Under the pieces are notes generated by a model. It had not been told where the DNA came from. It ran no database searches and was given only the letters and a program-made list of their open reading frames with translations. From Granulicoccus phenolivorans DSM 17626 = NBRC 107789 = JCM 15570 (GTDB taxonomy: Bacteria > Actinomycetota > Actinomycetes > Propionibacteriales > Propionibacteriaceae): 64,000 bases of DNA. The translations under genes were made by a program, and so were the position numbers. Location: NCBI RefSeq assembly GCF_000423085.1, contig NZ_AUHH01000023.1:1-64000 (forward strand), written 5' to 3'. Of this stretch, positions 26,277 to 36,185 are shown piece by piece; position 1 is the stretch's first letter, and each line of letters begins with the position of its first letter.

Positions 26277-27565
26277 GCCTTCGTCGCCTTCTCGTCCCCG
26301 GGCTGCGGCACCCGGATCTCCCCGAGCACGGCCTTCTCACCGATATCGCGGCGGAAGAAGGTGCCCGGCAGGTACAGCGAGTTCAGCGTCGCGTACGCCA
26401 TGTTCCGGGCGAACTTCAGGCTGGAGCCGCGGGCGACCGCACACATCACCCGGCCGGCGGCGATCTCCAGATGGTTGTCGTCGTTGGCCCGGCGGGTGCC
26501 GGAGTGGAACAGCTTCACCTGACCGGTGTGGAACTGCCGGCGCGGGATCCGGCCGCCGGTCTCGTTGTGCTCCGGATACCCGTCGGCGGCGACCACGATG
26601 CCGATCGCGGCACCCTTGTGGAACTTCGGCGCCTCCACCGAGCTCAGTCGGCCCTGCGCGGCGGCGTACAGCAGCTGGCCCAGCGGGGACTCCAGCAGGG
26701 TGAGCAGCGGCTGGGTCTCCGGATCACCGAAGCGGGCGTTGAACTCGATCACCTTCGGCCCGTCGGCGGTCAGCGCCAGCCCGGCGTACAGCAGGCCCTG
26801 GAACGGAATCCCGCGCTTGGCCATTTCGGCGATCACCGGGTTGATGATGGTCTTCATCACCCGGTCGTTCAGGTCGGCCGGGGCCCACGGCAGCGGGGTG
26901 TACGCCCCCATGCCACCGGTGTTCGGGCCGGTGTCCCCGGCGCCGACCCGCTTGTAGTCCTGGCAGGCCAGCATCGGGTACGCCAGCTTCCCGTCGCACA
27001 CCGCGAAGAAAGACACCTCCGGACCCTCGAGGTACTCCTCGACGACCACCTTGTGACACTTCTCCGCGTGCGCGAGCGCCTCCTCGGGGCTGTTGGTGAC
27101 GAGCACGCCCTTGCCGCCGGCGAGCCCGTCCTCCTTGATCACGTAGGGGGCGCCGAAGCGCTCCATCGCGGCCTTGACCTCGTCCAGGTTCGCGCAGACG
27201 ACCGACGCGGCGGTCGGGACCCCGGCGGCGGCCATGATCTCCTTGGCGAAGGACTTGGAGCCCTCGATCATCGCCGCTTCCTTGGTCGGACCGAAGCAGG
27301 CGACCCCGGCCGCGCGGACCGCGTCGGCGACCCCGGCGACCAGCGGGGCCTCCGGGCCGATGACAACAAGGTCGACACCCAGTTCGGTGGCCAGCTTCGC
27401 CACCGCGGCACCGTCCATGATGTCGATGTCCTCATGCAGATCGGCGACCAACTCCATCCCCGGATTGCCCGGGGCCGCGTGCACCTCACGGACCTCGGGG
27501 TCGCGCGCGATGGTGTCGGCCAGCGCATGCTCGCGGCCGCCGCTGCCGATGACCAGTACCTTCAT
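26273..27565 (-). CDS. purD: Phosphoribosylamine-glycine ligase (GAR synthetase)
   Basis: A 430-residue ATP-grasp enzyme: phosphoribosylamine + glycine + ATP to GAR (purine step 2). MKVLVIGSGGREHALA at the N-terminus, the ATP-grasp segments YVIKEDGLAGGKGV and VVVEEYLEGPEVSFFAVCDG, and NARFGDPETQPLL are the classic PurD motifs. It is not fused to other purine domains. It is the middle gene of purA-purD-purB, 10 bases downstream of purA, with a four-base overlap to purB. Confidence 0.97.
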   Translation of the reverse strand: MKVLVIGSGGREHALADTIARDPEVREVHAAPGNPGMELVADLHEDIDIMDGAAVAKLATELGVDLVVIGPEAPLVAGVADAVRAAGVACFGPTKEAAMIEGSKSFAKEIMAAAGVPTAASVVCANLDEVKAAMERFGAPYVIKEDGLAGGKGVLVTNSPEEALAHAEKCHKVVVEEYLEGPEVSFFAVCDGKLAYPMLACQDYKRVGAGDTGPNTGGMGAYTPLPWAPADLNDRVMKTIINPVIAEMAKRGIPFQGLLYAGLALTADGPKVIEFNARFGDPETQPLLTLLESPLGQLLYAAAQGRLSSVEAPKFHKGAAIGIVVAADGYPEHNETGGRIPRRQFHTGQVKLFHSGTRRANDDNHLEIAAGRVMCAVARGSSLKFARNMAYATLNSLYLPGTFFRRDIGEKAVLGEIRVPQPGDEKATKA

Positions 27566-27575
27566 TCTTCGCTCC

Positions 27576-28880
<1,305 letters not shown>

Positions 28881-29027
28881 TCATGGACAAAGGCCCGACA
28901 CCGGCTCCGTCCCGACCCCCGCCGTGCCGCACCGGACGACCGAGGGCGACGGTATACAGGGTGGGCCTCGGGGGCCGATCGCAGACCTTCTGACGCTTCA
29001 CCTTATCCGAACCGATGCCCGAAACCT

Positions 29028-29507
29028 CTACTCGCCGGCCTTGCCGGGAGCCTCCATCGGCAGCGTTTCGGTCAATTCGTCGTAGGCGGTGAACGAGGAG
29101 TCCCGCAGGAACTGGGCGCAGCGCTTGGCCTCCGATTCCTCCCCGATCCGGTGCGCGGCCACCGCCAGTGCCCACAGGCAGCGCAGGAAACCACGGTTCG
29201 GCACGTGCTCCCACGGCACCGGGCCCGAGCCCTTCCAGCCCGCCCGGCGCAGCGCGTCCAGGCCCCGGTGGTAGCCGGTGCGGGCGTACGCGTACGCGGT
29301 GATGTTCAGGTCGGGGGTGTTCTGCTGCAGCGCGCCCTCGGCCAGCAGCGCCCAGCACAGACTCGACTCCGGGTGCCGGGTGACGATCTCCAGGAACCCG
29401 GCGGCGCCCCGTTCGCTCAGCTCGGCGGCAGCCGGGTCCTCGGGCAGCTTGGTCGCGGCCACGGTGCCCTGGGAGGCCAGCAGGTTCTCACGCGTCGAAT
29501 CAGTCAC
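29028..29507 (-). CDS. DUF3151 family protein
   Basis: A 159-residue soluble protein, conserved in actinobacteria next to or near central metabolic genes. LPEDPAAAELSERGAAGFLE, HPESSLCWALLAEGAL and YAYARTGYHRGLDALRRAGWKGSGPVPW follow the DUF3151 pattern, whose tandem helices resemble tetratricopeptide-like packing. No biochemical role is known. The GTG start is fixed by TAGGCT seven bases upstream with no ribosome binding site. It precedes purA in the same direction but with a 165-base gap. Confidence 0.85.
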   Translation of the reverse strand: MTDSTRENLLASQGTVAATKLPEDPAAAELSERGAAGFLEIVTRHPESSLCWALLAEGALQQNTPDLNITAYAYARTGYHRGLDALRRAGWKGSGPVPWEHVPNRGFLRCLWALAVAAHRIGEESEAKRCAQFLRDSSFTAYDELTETLPMEAPGKAGE

Positions 29508-29514
29508 AAGGGCC

Positions 29515-29520
29515 AGCCTA
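29515..29520 (-). promoter_or_regulatory. -10 box of the DUF3151 gene, probably leaderless
   Basis: TAGGCT on the minus strand lies seven bases before the GTG at 29507. Confidence 0.45.
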
Positions 29521-29565
29521 ACGGTGGGACCGGACCTGTGGCCGGGGAACTCGCAGTTCAGGCAC

Positions 29566-30435
29566 TCAGGCCAGCCGGGTGATCGACACCTCCACGCTGA
29601 GCCGCTCCAGCGGTGCCCCGGAATAGACCCCCTTGAACGGCGGCACATCGTCGTAGTCGCGGCCCCGGGCCACCACCACATGGTCCAGGCTGACCCGCCG
29701 CAGGTTGGTCGGATCGACCCCGAGCCACGATCCGCCCCACCACTCGACCCAGGCGTGGGATTCCCCGATCGCTTCCTGGCCGACCTCGAGGTCCTTCTTC
29801 GGGGTGAGGTAGCCCGACACGTACCGGGCCGGGATCCCCAGCTGCCGCAGCAGGCCGATCGCCACGTGGGAGAAGTCCTGGCAGACCCCCTTGCGAGCCT
29901 CCCAGGCGTCCTGGGCGCTGGAGCGTACGCCGGTCACCCCGGCCTGGTAGTGCAGCTGCTCCCAGGTGATGTCGATGACCCGCTTCACCGCCTCCTGCGG
30001 GGTCATTCCCGCGACCTGGTGTTCGACCCAGGCGAAGACCTCCGGGGCCAGCGTGGTCCGCGGGCGGGGGTCCAGCCACTCCGAGCGGCGGTCGCGTTCG
30101 TTCTCATCGCGCAGTTCGTCCCAGGTGATGGTCACCTCCCGCGGCTCGGTCTCGTAGCGCTCGACCGTGGAGATCGATTCGATGTCGAGTTCGCCGTGCG
30201 GGCCGGTCGCCTCGATCGCGGTCACCGAGGTGCCGAAGTAGTCGCGGTAGGTGTGGCCCCACGACAGCGGCCGGATCCGCAGCCGGGACTCCAGCGAGGT
30301 CTGCCCGGTGGTGGTCGGCGGGGTCATCCGGACCTCGTTGTGCGAGGCGGTCACCGTGCCGGCGTAGCTGAAATGGGTCCGGTGGGCGATCTGGTAGCGG
30401 CGTACGCTCGAGCGGTCCCGGTCGGCCGGATTCAT
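29566..30435 (-). CDS. Transglutaminase-like family protein
   Basis: A 289-residue protein: an N-terminal beta domain (YQIAHRTHFSYAGTVTASHN) and a transglutaminase core with catalytic Cys185 (RKGVCQDFSHVAIGLLR), His227 (ESHAWVEWW) and Asp241 (GVDPTN). This bacterial type acts as a cysteine peptidase or amidase rather than a cross-linker. It is third in the ATP-grasp/alpha-E/transglutaminase operon, and its ATG overlaps the alpha-E stop by four bases. That conserved trio has been proposed from comparative genomics to make and cut a small peptide or peptide tag. The substrate is unknown. Confidence 0.9.
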   Translation of the reverse strand: MNPADRDRSSVRRYQIAHRTHFSYAGTVTASHNEVRMTPPTTTGQTSLESRLRIRPLSWGHTYRDYFGTSVTAIEATGPHGELDIESISTVERYETEPREVTITWDELRDENERDRRSEWLDPRPRTTLAPEVFAWVEHQVAGMTPQEAVKRVIDITWEQLHYQAGVTGVRSSAQDAWEARKGVCQDFSHVAIGLLRQLGIPARYVSGYLTPKKDLEVGQEAIGESHAWVEWWGGSWLGVDPTNLRRVSLDHVVVARGRDYDDVPPFKGVYSGAPLERLSVEVSITRLA

Positions 30436-31358
30436 GACGAGACCCCCTCGGTCCAGAAGGTGAGCGGGGTGCTCGGGAAGTACCGCCCCGCGATGTGTTC
30501 GGAGACCTGGGAGACCGCCCGCTGCACCCGGCGCATCTGCACCGGTAGATCGGCCAGGACGTCATCCTCGGTGGAGAACTCCAGCGCGGTCCGCATCTGC
30601 CCGAGCAGCCGTCGCCCGTCGTCGGCGAACCCGATCGCGGGTTGGTGCGGTTCCATCCGGGTCAGGCACGCCTCGGCCTTGCGCAGGGCGTAGAGCACCG
30701 AGCGGGGGAACTGCCGGTTCAGCACCAGGAACGCCGCGACCCGCCGGTCGGTGGCCAGACCGGAGTTGCTGCGCAGGAACGCCTGTTGGCCGCCGCAGGA
30801 GGACAGCACCGACTGCCAGGACAGGCCAACGATGGGCAGGGTGCCGGTGTTCACCATCCGGGCGGTCATGTCGGCGCGCTCGAGGAACCGGCCGACCGAC
30901 AGGAAGTTCCAGGCGTCGTCGTGGCTCATCGTGGAGTCGGCGATCCCGGCGACCAGAATCGCCCGCTCCCGGGCCCAGTGCAGGTGGCGGGCGGTGCGGT
31001 CGGGCGTACCCAACTGGCGCCAGCGCAACCAGGCGGTGTTGATCGCCTCCCACAGGTCGACCGAGAGGGTTTCCCGGGCGCGGCGGGCGTTCTCCCGGGC
31101 GGCGTACCAGGAGCCCGCGATGGAAGACGGGTTCGACTGGTCGAACACCAGCCGGTCGCGCAGGTCGTCGTAGCGGACGCCGCCGCCGGGCGTACCGCCC
31201 ATGATGGCGCTGAGCACCAGTTGGGCGGAGGCTTCCCGGGCGTGCGCCGGTCCCTCCAGCATGCTCAGCCGGACCACGTCGACGATCCGGGCGGTCCCGT
31301 CGACGCGTTCGACGTAGCGGCCGATCCAGAACAGCGATTCGGCGATGCGGCTCAGCAT
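30432..31358 (-). CDS. Alpha-E domain protein (DUF403)
   Basis: A 308-residue all-helical alpha-E protein. MLSRIAESLFWIGRYVERVD is the characteristic start. SSIAGSWYAARENARRARET and WNFLSVGRFLERADMTARMV repeat the ExxR/ERAD theme of the family. Its function is unknown, but it is almost always encoded beside a circularly permuted ATP-grasp protein and a transglutaminase, as here. The ATG at 31358 overlaps the ATP-grasp stop by seven bases. The open frame reaches far upstream inside the ATP-grasp gene, but that part is a shadow frame. Confidence 0.9.
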   Translation of the reverse strand: MLSRIAESLFWIGRYVERVDGTARIVDVVRLSMLEGPAHAREASAQLVLSAIMGGTPGGGVRYDDLRDRLVFDQSNPSSIAGSWYAARENARRARETLSVDLWEAINTAWLRWRQLGTPDRTARHLHWARERAILVAGIADSTMSHDDAWNFLSVGRFLERADMTARMVNTGTLPIVGLSWQSVLSSCGGQQAFLRSNSGLATDRRVAAFLVLNRQFPRSVLYALRKAEACLTRMEPHQPAIGFADDGRRLLGQMRTALEFSTEDDVLADLPVQMRRVQRAVSQVSEHIAGRYFPSTPLTFWTEGVSS

Positions 31359-32953
31359 GCTCCGGCCCCCGGTCCCTGGTGCGTCTGTTGCGTCTGTTGC
31401 TGTTGTTGTTCCTGCTGATCCTGCCAGTCGTCCTCGTCGGCCATCTCCGGCGGGGTCATCACGATGATCTCGGCCGAGGGCAGCCCGGGCTCGTCGGTCT
31501 CCTCCGCGTCGGTCTCGGGGGCGAGCACCCAGGTGTCCTTGGACCCGCCGCCCTGGGAGGAGTTCACCACCAGTTGCCCCTCCGGCAGCGCGACCCGGGT
31601 CAGTCCGCCGGGCAACACGGTGACATTGCTGCCGTCGTTGACCGCGAAGGGTCGCAGGTCGACGTGCCGGGGCCGGAACTCGCCGTTGATCAGGGTCGGC
31701 ACGGTCGACAGTTGCACCACCGGCTGCGCGATCCAGCCCCGAGGATCGGCCAGCAGCTTCTCCCGCAGTGCATCGAGGGTGGCCCCGCTGGCCTTGGGGC
31801 CCATCACCAGGCCCTTTCCGCCGGACCCGTCGACCGGCTTGACCACCATCTCGTCGAGATGGGCCAGGACGTGATCGCGGGCCGCGGGTTCCACACAGCG
31901 ATAGGTGTCCACGTTCGGCAGGATCGGATCCTCCTCGAGGTAGAACCGGATGAAGTCGGGGACGTAGCTGTAGACCAGCTTGTCGTCGGCGACCCCGTTG
32001 CCGATCGCATTGGCGATGGCCACCTTGCCGGCGCGCTGGGAGTCGACCAGGCCGGGGCAGCCCAGCAGTGAATCGGGCCGGAACTGCACGGGGTCGAGGA
32101 ACTCGTCGTCGATGCGGCGATAGATCACATCGACCTGCTGTTCGCCGTCGGTGGTCTTCATCCGGACCGCGCCGCCGGTACAGACCAGGTCGCGTCCCTC
32201 GACCAGTTCGACGCCCATCAGCCGGGCCAGCAGGGCATGTTCGAAGTAGGCGGAGTTGTGCACCCCGGGGGTCAGCACCACCACGGTCGGATCCGGGTTC
32301 CCGTCCGGAGCCGCGGCCCGCAGCGCCTCCAGCAGGGTCCGCGGATAGTCGTGCACCGGGCGGACATGCTGGTTCTCGAAGATTTCCGGCAGCACGTTGG
32401 TCATCGCCCGTCGGTTGGAGATCACGTAGGAGACCCCCGAGGGCACCCGGACGTTGTCCTCCAGGACCCGGAAGACTCCCTCGGCGTCGCGGATCAGGTC
32501 GATGCCCGAGACGTGGCAGCGGACCTCGTTGTGCGGGTGGATCCCGGCGACCGCGCGATGGAAGTGCGGGGAGTTGCGGATGATCCGGGCCGGCAGCAGG
32601 CCCGCCTCGACCACCCGGGGCAGGCTGCTGCCCTCGCGGCCGTAGACGTCGGCGAGGAAGGCCTCCAGCGCCTTCACCCGCTGGGCGACGCCGGACTCGA
32701 TGACATCCCATTCGTCGGCGGTGATGATCCGGGGCACCAGGTCCAGCGGGAAGGCCCGCTCCTCCCCGGCATAGTCGAAGGTGACGCCCTGGTCGAGGTA
32801 GCTGCGGGCCAACGCATCCGCGCGGTGCTCGAGTTCCCCGCCCATCCGGTTCAGCGTGTCGCGGATCGGTTGGTACTGGCTGCGCGTACGGCCATCGCCG
32901 GCGAGCATTTCGTCCCATGCCGCAAGGCGGGGATAGTCAGCGAAAAGGGCCAT
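31352..32953 (-). CDS. Circularly permuted ATP-grasp type 2 protein (DUF404/DUF407)
   Basis: A 533-residue predicted amidoligase. FDYAGEERAFPLDLVPRIIT, GIHPHNEVRCHVSGIDLIRD, VLEDNVRVPSGVSYVISNR and VVKPVDGSGGKGLVMGPKAS mark the family, the last being the ATP-binding Gly-rich loop. Such enzymes are predicted to form amide bonds with acyl-phosphate chemistry. After the folded part is an acidic stretch (ETDAEETDE) and a Gln-rich tail (EQQQQQTQQTHQ), probably disordered. The ATG at 32953 is chosen over the GTG three codons upstream because TATAGT lies seven bases before it. It is first in the three-gene operon. Confidence 0.9.
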   Translation of the reverse strand: MALFADYPRLAAWDEMLAGDGRTRSQYQPIRDTLNRMGGELEHRADALARSYLDQGVTFDYAGEERAFPLDLVPRIITADEWDVIESGVAQRVKALEAFLADVYGREGSSLPRVVEAGLLPARIIRNSPHFHRAVAGIHPHNEVRCHVSGIDLIRDAEGVFRVLEDNVRVPSGVSYVISNRRAMTNVLPEIFENQHVRPVHDYPRTLLEALRAAAPDGNPDPTVVVLTPGVHNSAYFEHALLARLMGVELVEGRDLVCTGGAVRMKTTDGEQQVDVIYRRIDDEFLDPVQFRPDSLLGCPGLVDSQRAGKVAIANAIGNGVADDKLVYSYVPDFIRFYLEEDPILPNVDTYRCVEPAARDHVLAHLDEMVVKPVDGSGGKGLVMGPKASGATLDALREKLLADPRGWIAQPVVQLSTVPTLINGEFRPRHVDLRPFAVNDGSNVTVLPGGLTRVALPEGQLVVNSSQGGGSKDTWVLAPETDAEETDEPGLPSAEIIVMTPPEMADEDDWQDQQEQQQQQTQQTHQGPGAGAC

Positions 32954-32960
32954 GGCGTGC

Positions 32961-32966
32961 ACTATA
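32961..32966 (-). promoter_or_regulatory. -10 box of the ATP-grasp operon, probably leaderless
   Basis: TATAGT, one base from the consensus, lies seven bases before the ATG at 32953, so the transcript would start on the codon. No ribosome binding site is seen. Confidence 0.5.
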
Positions 32967-32995
32967 CGAACCCCGTGTTACGGCAGGTTACGGCG

Positions 32996-33011
32996 CCGCA
33001 CCCGGGTGCGG
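32996..33011 (-). terminator. Short palindrome after the DUF3883 gene
   Basis: CCGCACCCGGGTGCGG is a perfect 16-base palindrome 17 bases past the DUF3883 stop. It could end that transcript, but there is no T-run. Confidence 0.3.
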
Positions 33012-33027
33012 GCCCGGAAGCGGCGCC

Positions 33028-33867
33028 TCAGCGCGGTCCGGCCACGTAGCTCGCGGGATCGAGCCACAGCGTGTCGGCCAGCGGCCCGGTGAGCCGGAAG
33101 TGCTCCGGCACGCGGGTGCGGGAGGGTGGGCCGAACTGGTACACCCGCGCCAGGCAGTACGCCTCGCCCACTTCGGCGGAGAAGTCGACCTCGTTGCGGG
33201 TGACGTGGAAGGGCAGTTCCTTGGCGAGGCGGGTGGTCTTCACCTCGATGTAGCGCGGCGCCTCGGTCCCGGGATCGAAGGAGGCAATGTCGTAGCCGAG
33301 CCCGTCCCCGTCCTCGACCGACACGTGCCGTACCTGCGCTGCCAGGTCGTCCCGCCCGGCCGCGCGCAGGGTTCGCCGCTCGAAGTCGACGATCGCGAGC
33401 TCACCGGCCAGGCCGAGGGACCGGTTCGCCGCCTCCCGGGCGGCGTAGTCGATGTGGCGGCCGAAACGGGCCCGGGACCGATGGCCGACCGGGGTACTCG
33501 GCGCGATCTGGATCTCCCCGAGCGGCACATGAACATCGATATCGGCGCTGGCATCGGCGGCCCGGATCATGTCTCGGCGCAGATCGACGTCGGCGTCGTA
33601 GCGTTCCCGCACCCGGTCCCGCAGGAGCTGTTGGACATTGCTGCGGGGCTTGTAGCCGGGGATCCACGCAGCGCCCAGATCGTCGAGGACTGCGGAAATG
33701 TTCTGGAACTTGAACTCCAGCGATCCCCGGGAGCGATCCACCTGCTGCGCCAGGGCGCGGATGAACTCCCGCTTCACATAGTCCTCGTGGGCCAACTCGA
33801 GCCCGAGCATGGCGAAGTAGGTGTCGATGGTGTGCTCGACCTCATCCTCGCTCCACGCGCCCGCCAT
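33028..33867 (-). CDS. DUF3883 (nuclease-like) domain protein
   Basis: A 279-residue protein. The C-terminal half holds the DUF3883 pattern: DGLGYDIASFD, a strand RYIEVKTT, then FHVTRNEVDF and YCLARVYQFG. The D...ExK spacing is that of PD-(D/E)XK nucleases, and DUF3883 is common in defence and restriction proteins. The N-terminal half (YFAMLGLELAHEDYVKREFI, SRGSLEFKFQNISAVLDDLG) is a helical domain also seen in restriction-like proteins. The ATG at 33867 has GGGAGGG before it. It is a single gene with no helicase or methylase beside it, so a defence role is only suggestive. Confidence 0.75.
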   Translation of the reverse strand: MAGAWSEDEVEHTIDTYFAMLGLELAHEDYVKREFIRALAQQVDRSRGSLEFKFQNISAVLDDLGAAWIPGYKPRSNVQQLLRDRVRERYDADVDLRRDMIRAADASADIDVHVPLGEIQIAPSTPVGHRSRARFGRHIDYAAREAANRSLGLAGELAIVDFERRTLRAAGRDDLAAQVRHVSVEDGDGLGYDIASFDPGTEAPRYIEVKTTRLAKELPFHVTRNEVDFSAEVGEAYCLARVYQFGPPSRTRVPEHFRLTGPLADTLWLDPASYVAGPR

Positions 33868-33913
33868 CCGCCCTCCCTGGGGACCAGGGTAATGAGCTCC
33901 GATCGGCCCGGGC

Positions 33914-34204
33914 CCCGGGGTACCCGGCCAATGTGGGCGGATCCTGACACCAGAGGCCCCGATTCGGCCGAACCAGCCCAATTTCGTCGACTGGTGGCAG
34001 GATCGGCCCACCACTCTTGGTCCAGCTGCCCAATCGCGGGCCCGGATCCCCACCCGGTGCCGGACGCGGCTCCGGGCCCCATGCGCGGGCTCACCAGCCC
34101 ATCCGCGGGCCCACATGCCCACCCGCGGGCCCATATCCCGTGCGCTGGCCCCGCACAGCCCGCGCCACACATGTCAGCCCGCGAAAAGACGATTGCCTCG
34201 CTGG
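33914..34204 (+). repeat. 291-bp composite interspersed repeat (copy C, complete)
   Basis: In order: a CCCCGGGGTACC flank, a 79-bp palindrome (33933-34011, GTGGGCGGATCCTGACACCA to CAGGATCGGCCCAC), a GGTGCCGGACGC segment, degenerate roughly 20-bp GCGGGCCCA units, and CACACATGTCAGCCCGCGAA near the end. A complete inverted copy lies at 39399-39690 with almost the same length and the same order. Confidence 0.8.
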
Positions 34205-34216
34205 ATGTCCCATTGG

Positions 34217-34384
34217 GCCCCGGGTACCCGGCCAATGTGGGCCGATCCTGACACCAGAGGCCCCGATTCGGCCGAACCAGCCCAATTCCTTCGTCTGGTG
34301 GCAGGATCGGCCCACCAGTCCGGACCCGGGCCCGTCCGCGAGCCCAGATCCCGACCCGGGTGCCGGACGCGGCCCGGCTGCGCC
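34217..34384 (+). repeat. Partial composite interspersed repeat (copy D)
   Basis: A second copy in the same orientation starts 13 bases after copy C: CCCGGGTACCCGGCCAATGT, the 79-bp palindrome at 34237-34315, and the GTGCCGGACGCGG segment. The tandem GCGGGCCCA units are missing. Confidence 0.75.
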
Positions 34385-34393
34385 GAAGACAGC

Positions 34394-34421
34394 GATGGCC
34401 CGCTCCGAGGAGCGGGCCATC
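34394..34421 (-). terminator. Hairpin terminator of fba
   Basis: A 13-bp perfect stem (GATGGCCCGCTCC with its complement) lies 30 bases beyond the fba stop. On the minus strand GCTGTCTTCGG follows, only moderately T-rich. Confidence 0.65.
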
Positions 34422-34450
34422 CGTGACTCAGGACTGATCCAAGGCAGCGA

Positions 34451-35479
34451 TCAGGCGTGCGTGCCGGCGGAGCCGAGGTCCTGGCAGGCCTGGATGACCC
34501 GCTTGGCCATCCCGGCCTCGGCCGCCTTGCCCCACGAGCGCGGGTCGTAGGCCTTCTTGTTGCCGACCTCCCCGTCGACCTTCAGCACACCGTCGTAGTT
34601 GGTGAACATGTGCGCGGCGGCCGGGCGGGTGAAGGCGTACTGGGTGTCGGTGTCGACGTTCATCTTCACCACACCATAGGACACGGCTTCGGCGATCTCC
34701 TCGGGCAGCGAGCCGGACCCGCCGTGGAAGACCAGGTGGAACGGCTTGGAGCCCTCCGGCAGGTTGAACTCCTTGACCACGGCCTCCTGGGCGGCCTTGA
34801 GCACCGACGGCTGCAGCTTCACGTTGCCCGGCTTGTAGACCCCGTGCACGTTGCCGAAGGTCAGCGCGGTCATGTAGTAGCCCTGGTCGCCGTACCCGAG
34901 CGCCTTGGCGGTCGCCACGGCATCTTCGGGGGTGGAGTAGAGCTTCTCGTTGATCTCGTTGGCGACGCCGTCCTCCTCACCGCCGACGACCCCGATCTCG
35001 ACCTCGAGGATGATCTTGGCGGCCTGGCACAGCGCGTGCAGTTCCTTGGCGATCTCGAGATTCTCCGCCAGCGGCACCGCGGAGCCGTCCCACATGTGCG
35101 ACTGGAACAGCGGGTTCTGTCCGTTCTTCACCCGGTCGGCGGAAATGGCCAGCAGCGGGCGGACGAACCCCTCCAGCTTGTCCTTGGGGCAGTGGTCGGT
35201 GTGCAGGGCAACGTTCACCGGGTACTTCTCGGCGACGATGTGGGCGTACTCGGCCAGCGCGGTCGCCCCGGAGACCATATTCTTGACCGTCGGGCCGGAC
35301 AGGTAGTCCGCGCCACCGGTGGAGACCTGGACGATGCCGTCCGAACCCGCCTCCGCGAAGCCGGCCAGCGCGGCGTTCAGCGTCTGCGACGACGACACAT
35401 TGATCGCCGGGTAGGCAAAGCCCTCCCGCTTCGCCTTGTCCAGCATCTCGGCGTAGACCTCGGGTGTGGCAATGGGCAT
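34451..35479 (-). CDS. fba: Fructose-bisphosphate aldolase, class II
   Basis: A 342-residue zinc aldolase cleaving fructose 1,6-bisphosphate to dihydroxyacetone phosphate and glyceraldehyde 3-phosphate. YPAINVSSSQTLNAALAGF, ALHTDHCPKDKL (catalytic Asp and zinc His), EIGVVGGEEDGV, TALTFGNVHGVYKPGNVKL (zinc His) and FHGGSGS (phosphate loop) are all present. The length matches the class IIA bacterial enzymes of actinobacteria. AAGGAGCG lies a few bases before the ATG. It is monocistronic, with a hairpin after the stop. Confidence 0.97.
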   Translation of the reverse strand: MPIATPEVYAEMLDKAKREGFAYPAINVSSSQTLNAALAGFAEAGSDGIVQVSTGGADYLSGPTVKNMVSGATALAEYAHIVAEKYPVNVALHTDHCPKDKLEGFVRPLLAISADRVKNGQNPLFQSHMWDGSAVPLAENLEIAKELHALCQAAKIILEVEIGVVGGEEDGVANEINEKLYSTPEDAVATAKALGYGDQGYYMTALTFGNVHGVYKPGNVKLQPSVLKAAQEAVVKEFNLPEGSKPFHLVFHGGSGSLPEEIAEAVSYGVVKMNVDTDTQYAFTRPAAAHMFTNYDGVLKVDGEVGNKKAYDPRSWGKAAEAGMAKRVIQACQDLGSAGTHA

Positions 35480-35596
35480 GTCCGCTCCTTAGTGGAAGTC
35501 TCGTGTAGGCCCAAGTCTGGCATCTCACGGGCCGGCCCGTGGCGGCGGGGCTGCGGCTGTTGCGCGGGTCACACCGGGTTTGCCGGCGGGATCGCC

Positions 35597-36145
35597 TCAG
35601 TCGTCCAACTGGCGCAGATCGACCCCCAGGCGCCCGCCGGAGTACGCCCGGACCGCCGAGTCGACCACCGCGGGAGAGACGTCGAGGCCGTTCAACGGGA
35701 CATCGATCGGGGTCTGCGTCGCCTCGCCCGGCTCGGCCCGGGTGAACTGCAGCCGCGGGCTGCGGCCGATCCCGTTCCCGGTGACCGCGACCCGGTCGAT
35801 GTTCGCCCATGGGATCTGCCCGGCGGCGGTGGCCACGCCGGCCCGGGACAGGATCAGCGCGAGGCCCTCCCCCACCCCCTGGGCGTCGGCGCGCAGGCGT
35901 ACCCACCACAGCATCCGCAGCGCGATCGAGGCGATGGCGACGATCCCGACCAGCGCGAGGGTGACCAGCAGCGAGGACGCCCCAACCAGCAGCCACACCA
36001 CCAGCACCACCGCGGTCGACAACAGCCCGAACGCGACCGCGACGATTAGGGAGACCAGCGCGCCGGAGGCCCGGGTGCGCGCCGGCACCGGATCGAAGCT
36101 GATGGCCAGTTGGTCCTCGACGCGGGTTGACTGCATGGTTCCCAT
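35597..36145 (-). CDS. PH-like domain membrane protein
   Basis: A 182-residue protein with two closely spaced membrane helices (about residues 28-75: LIVAVAFGLLSTAVVLVVWL and TLALVGIVAIASIALRMLWW). They are followed by a soluble beta-rich part (GQIPWANIDRVAVTGNGIG, RLQFTRAEPGEATQTPIDVP) resembling bacterial PH-like domains. There is no known catalytic role. The ATG at 36145 or 36136 could be used; neither has a clear ribosome binding site. It follows the MFS gene 40 bases downstream in the same direction and may share its transcript. Confidence 0.65.
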   Translation of the reverse strand: MGTMQSTRVEDQLAISFDPVPARTRASGALVSLIVAVAFGLLSTAVVLVVWLLVGASSLLVTLALVGIVAIASIALRMLWWVRLRADAQGVGEGLALILSRAGVATAAGQIPWANIDRVAVTGNGIGRSPRLQFTRAEPGEATQTPIDVPLNGLDVSPAVVDSAVRAYSGGRLGVDLRQLDD

Positions 36146-36185
36146 CTTGCCGTACGCCGGAAGCCCCGGCCGATCCCGTCGGCGC

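Larger units (their letters stand above)
33868..34450. other. 583-bp gene-free spacer filled with repeats
   Basis: It holds the start region of the DUF3883 gene, one complete and one partial composite repeat, and the fba terminator hairpin. No credible gene was seen. Confidence 0.75.
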
